A stretch of DNA of 64,000 nt from contig NZ_JACIDI010000013.1 in NCBI RefSeq assembly GCF_014196225.1, forward strand, positions 1 through 64,000, in the 5' to 3' direction. Made by a program: the position numbers and the translations under genes. Each line of letters begins with the position of its first letter. Position 1 is the stretch's first letter. Positions 63,668-64,000 of this stretch are shown in pieces. The stretch comes from Bacteroides pyogenes. Lineage in GTDB: Bacteria > Bacteroidota > Bacteroidia > Bacteroidales > Bacteroidaceae. The notes under the pieces were generated by a model that did no database searches, had not been told where the DNA came from, and saw only the letters and a list, made by a program, of their open reading frames with translations.

Positions 63668-64000
63668 ATGAACAAGTTAATGACAATTATCGGGATACTC
63701 TTGTTAGGCGGAACAGTTTTTTTTACGTCTTGCTCTAACGAAGTTATCACCAAAGAAAGCTTTGAGAATAAGCACAAACCATCTACTAAAGGTGAAGCAT
63801 ACTATCAGACATCCAAGATTGCCGTGCCTGTAGGTTGTAAAGAGGTATTTATTGAATACGCTGATGCAAACGGGAAGTTAACGACGCAACCCGTAGCAAT
63901 TAACCCTGAGCCGGTTACTGTTGAAAACGGACGCGACGCAGCTCCTTTCTCCAATGTGATACTCAACGTACAAGCACCTGCCAAAACGATGGTTAATATT
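63668..64000 (+). CDS. Lipoprotein gene, 5' part only
   Basis: At least 111 codons, open to the right edge. The signal MNKLMTIIGILLLGGTVFFTSC is a lipoprotein signal with Cys22. The mature part begins SNEVITKESFENKHKP and shows beta-strand-like segments (SKIAVPVGCKEVFIEYADANGK, NVILNVQAPAKTMVNI). It is probably a secreted surface or periplasmic lipoprotein; the family cannot be named from this fragment. Confidence 0.75.
   Translation, partial: MNKLMTIIGILLLGGTVFFTSCSNEVITKESFENKHKPSTKGEAYYQTSKIAVPVGCKEVFIEYADANGKLTTQPVAINPEPVTVENGRDAAPFSNVILNVQAPAKTMVNI

Overview
The window is Bacteroides-type chromosomal DNA (phylum Bacteroidota). Promoters follow the TTTG-N~20-TAnnTTTG pattern typical of that group. 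The gene set also fits: the carboxynorspermidine route to spermidine, BT4734/BF3469-type and DUF3987 element proteins, DUF4836 lipoproteins and a Mpi-like invertase. I cannot fix the species from sequence alone.

Layout. 1-2.3 kb: two small minus-strand hypothetical genes and about 1.4 kb of non-coding, possibly decayed DNA. 2.3-4.7 kb: a promoter and a tightly overlapping three-gene cassette (GNAT-like protein, IbrA-like PAPS-reductase-fold protein, IbrB-like ParB-fold protein). 4.76-6.18 kb: an intact 1,426-bp IS element with a 10-bp target duplication. 6.4-7.9 kb: an ECF-type sigma factor with a C-terminal membrane helix, followed in another frame by a linker and outer-membrane beta-barrel truncated at its 3' end. 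About 7.9-25.5 kb: a 17.6-kb integrative mobilizable element with imperfect direct repeats at both ends. Its left half carries a defence-like module: AlbA/HATPase regulator, membrane coiled-coil protein, PLD-SF2 helicase and N6-adenine methyltransferase. Beside the methyltransferase are an inverted, silent, alternative C-terminal specificity cassette and a serine invertase. Its right half carries mobilisation, replication and integration genes; the relaxase, an HTH gene and the integrase all contain apparent frameshifts.

25.6-64 kb is ordinary core genome: dnaK; a btuF/btuC-like importer pair; carboxynorspermidine synthase, bcp and recA; a YeiH-type exporter; tRNA-Gly with a nearby partial copy; a split ThrE-type exporter; recJ-recQ; a Phe/Tyr-rich leader-peptide attenuator ahead of pheA-aminotransferase-DAHP synthase/chorismate mutase-tyrA; ftsK-lolA-trxB; an RNase D-like exonuclease and rRNA methyltransferase; a candidate small RNA; a nucleoside permease, bifunctional nuclease, rsmE, DUF4836 lipoprotein and FtsE/FtsX-like pair; rplU-rpmA; and a lipoprotein gene running off the right edge.

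The most striking object is the invertible methyltransferase module at 13.7-18.5 kb. Two 314-bp arms (16024-16337 and 17548-17861) are nearly identical and inverted, and lie in the same reading frame of the active gene and the silent cassette. An adjacent serine recombinase could swap the last ~200 residues (the target-recognition part) of the methyltransferase and so change its DNA specificity. The cassette left in the right-hand position always gains an ATG overlapping the invertase stop codon.
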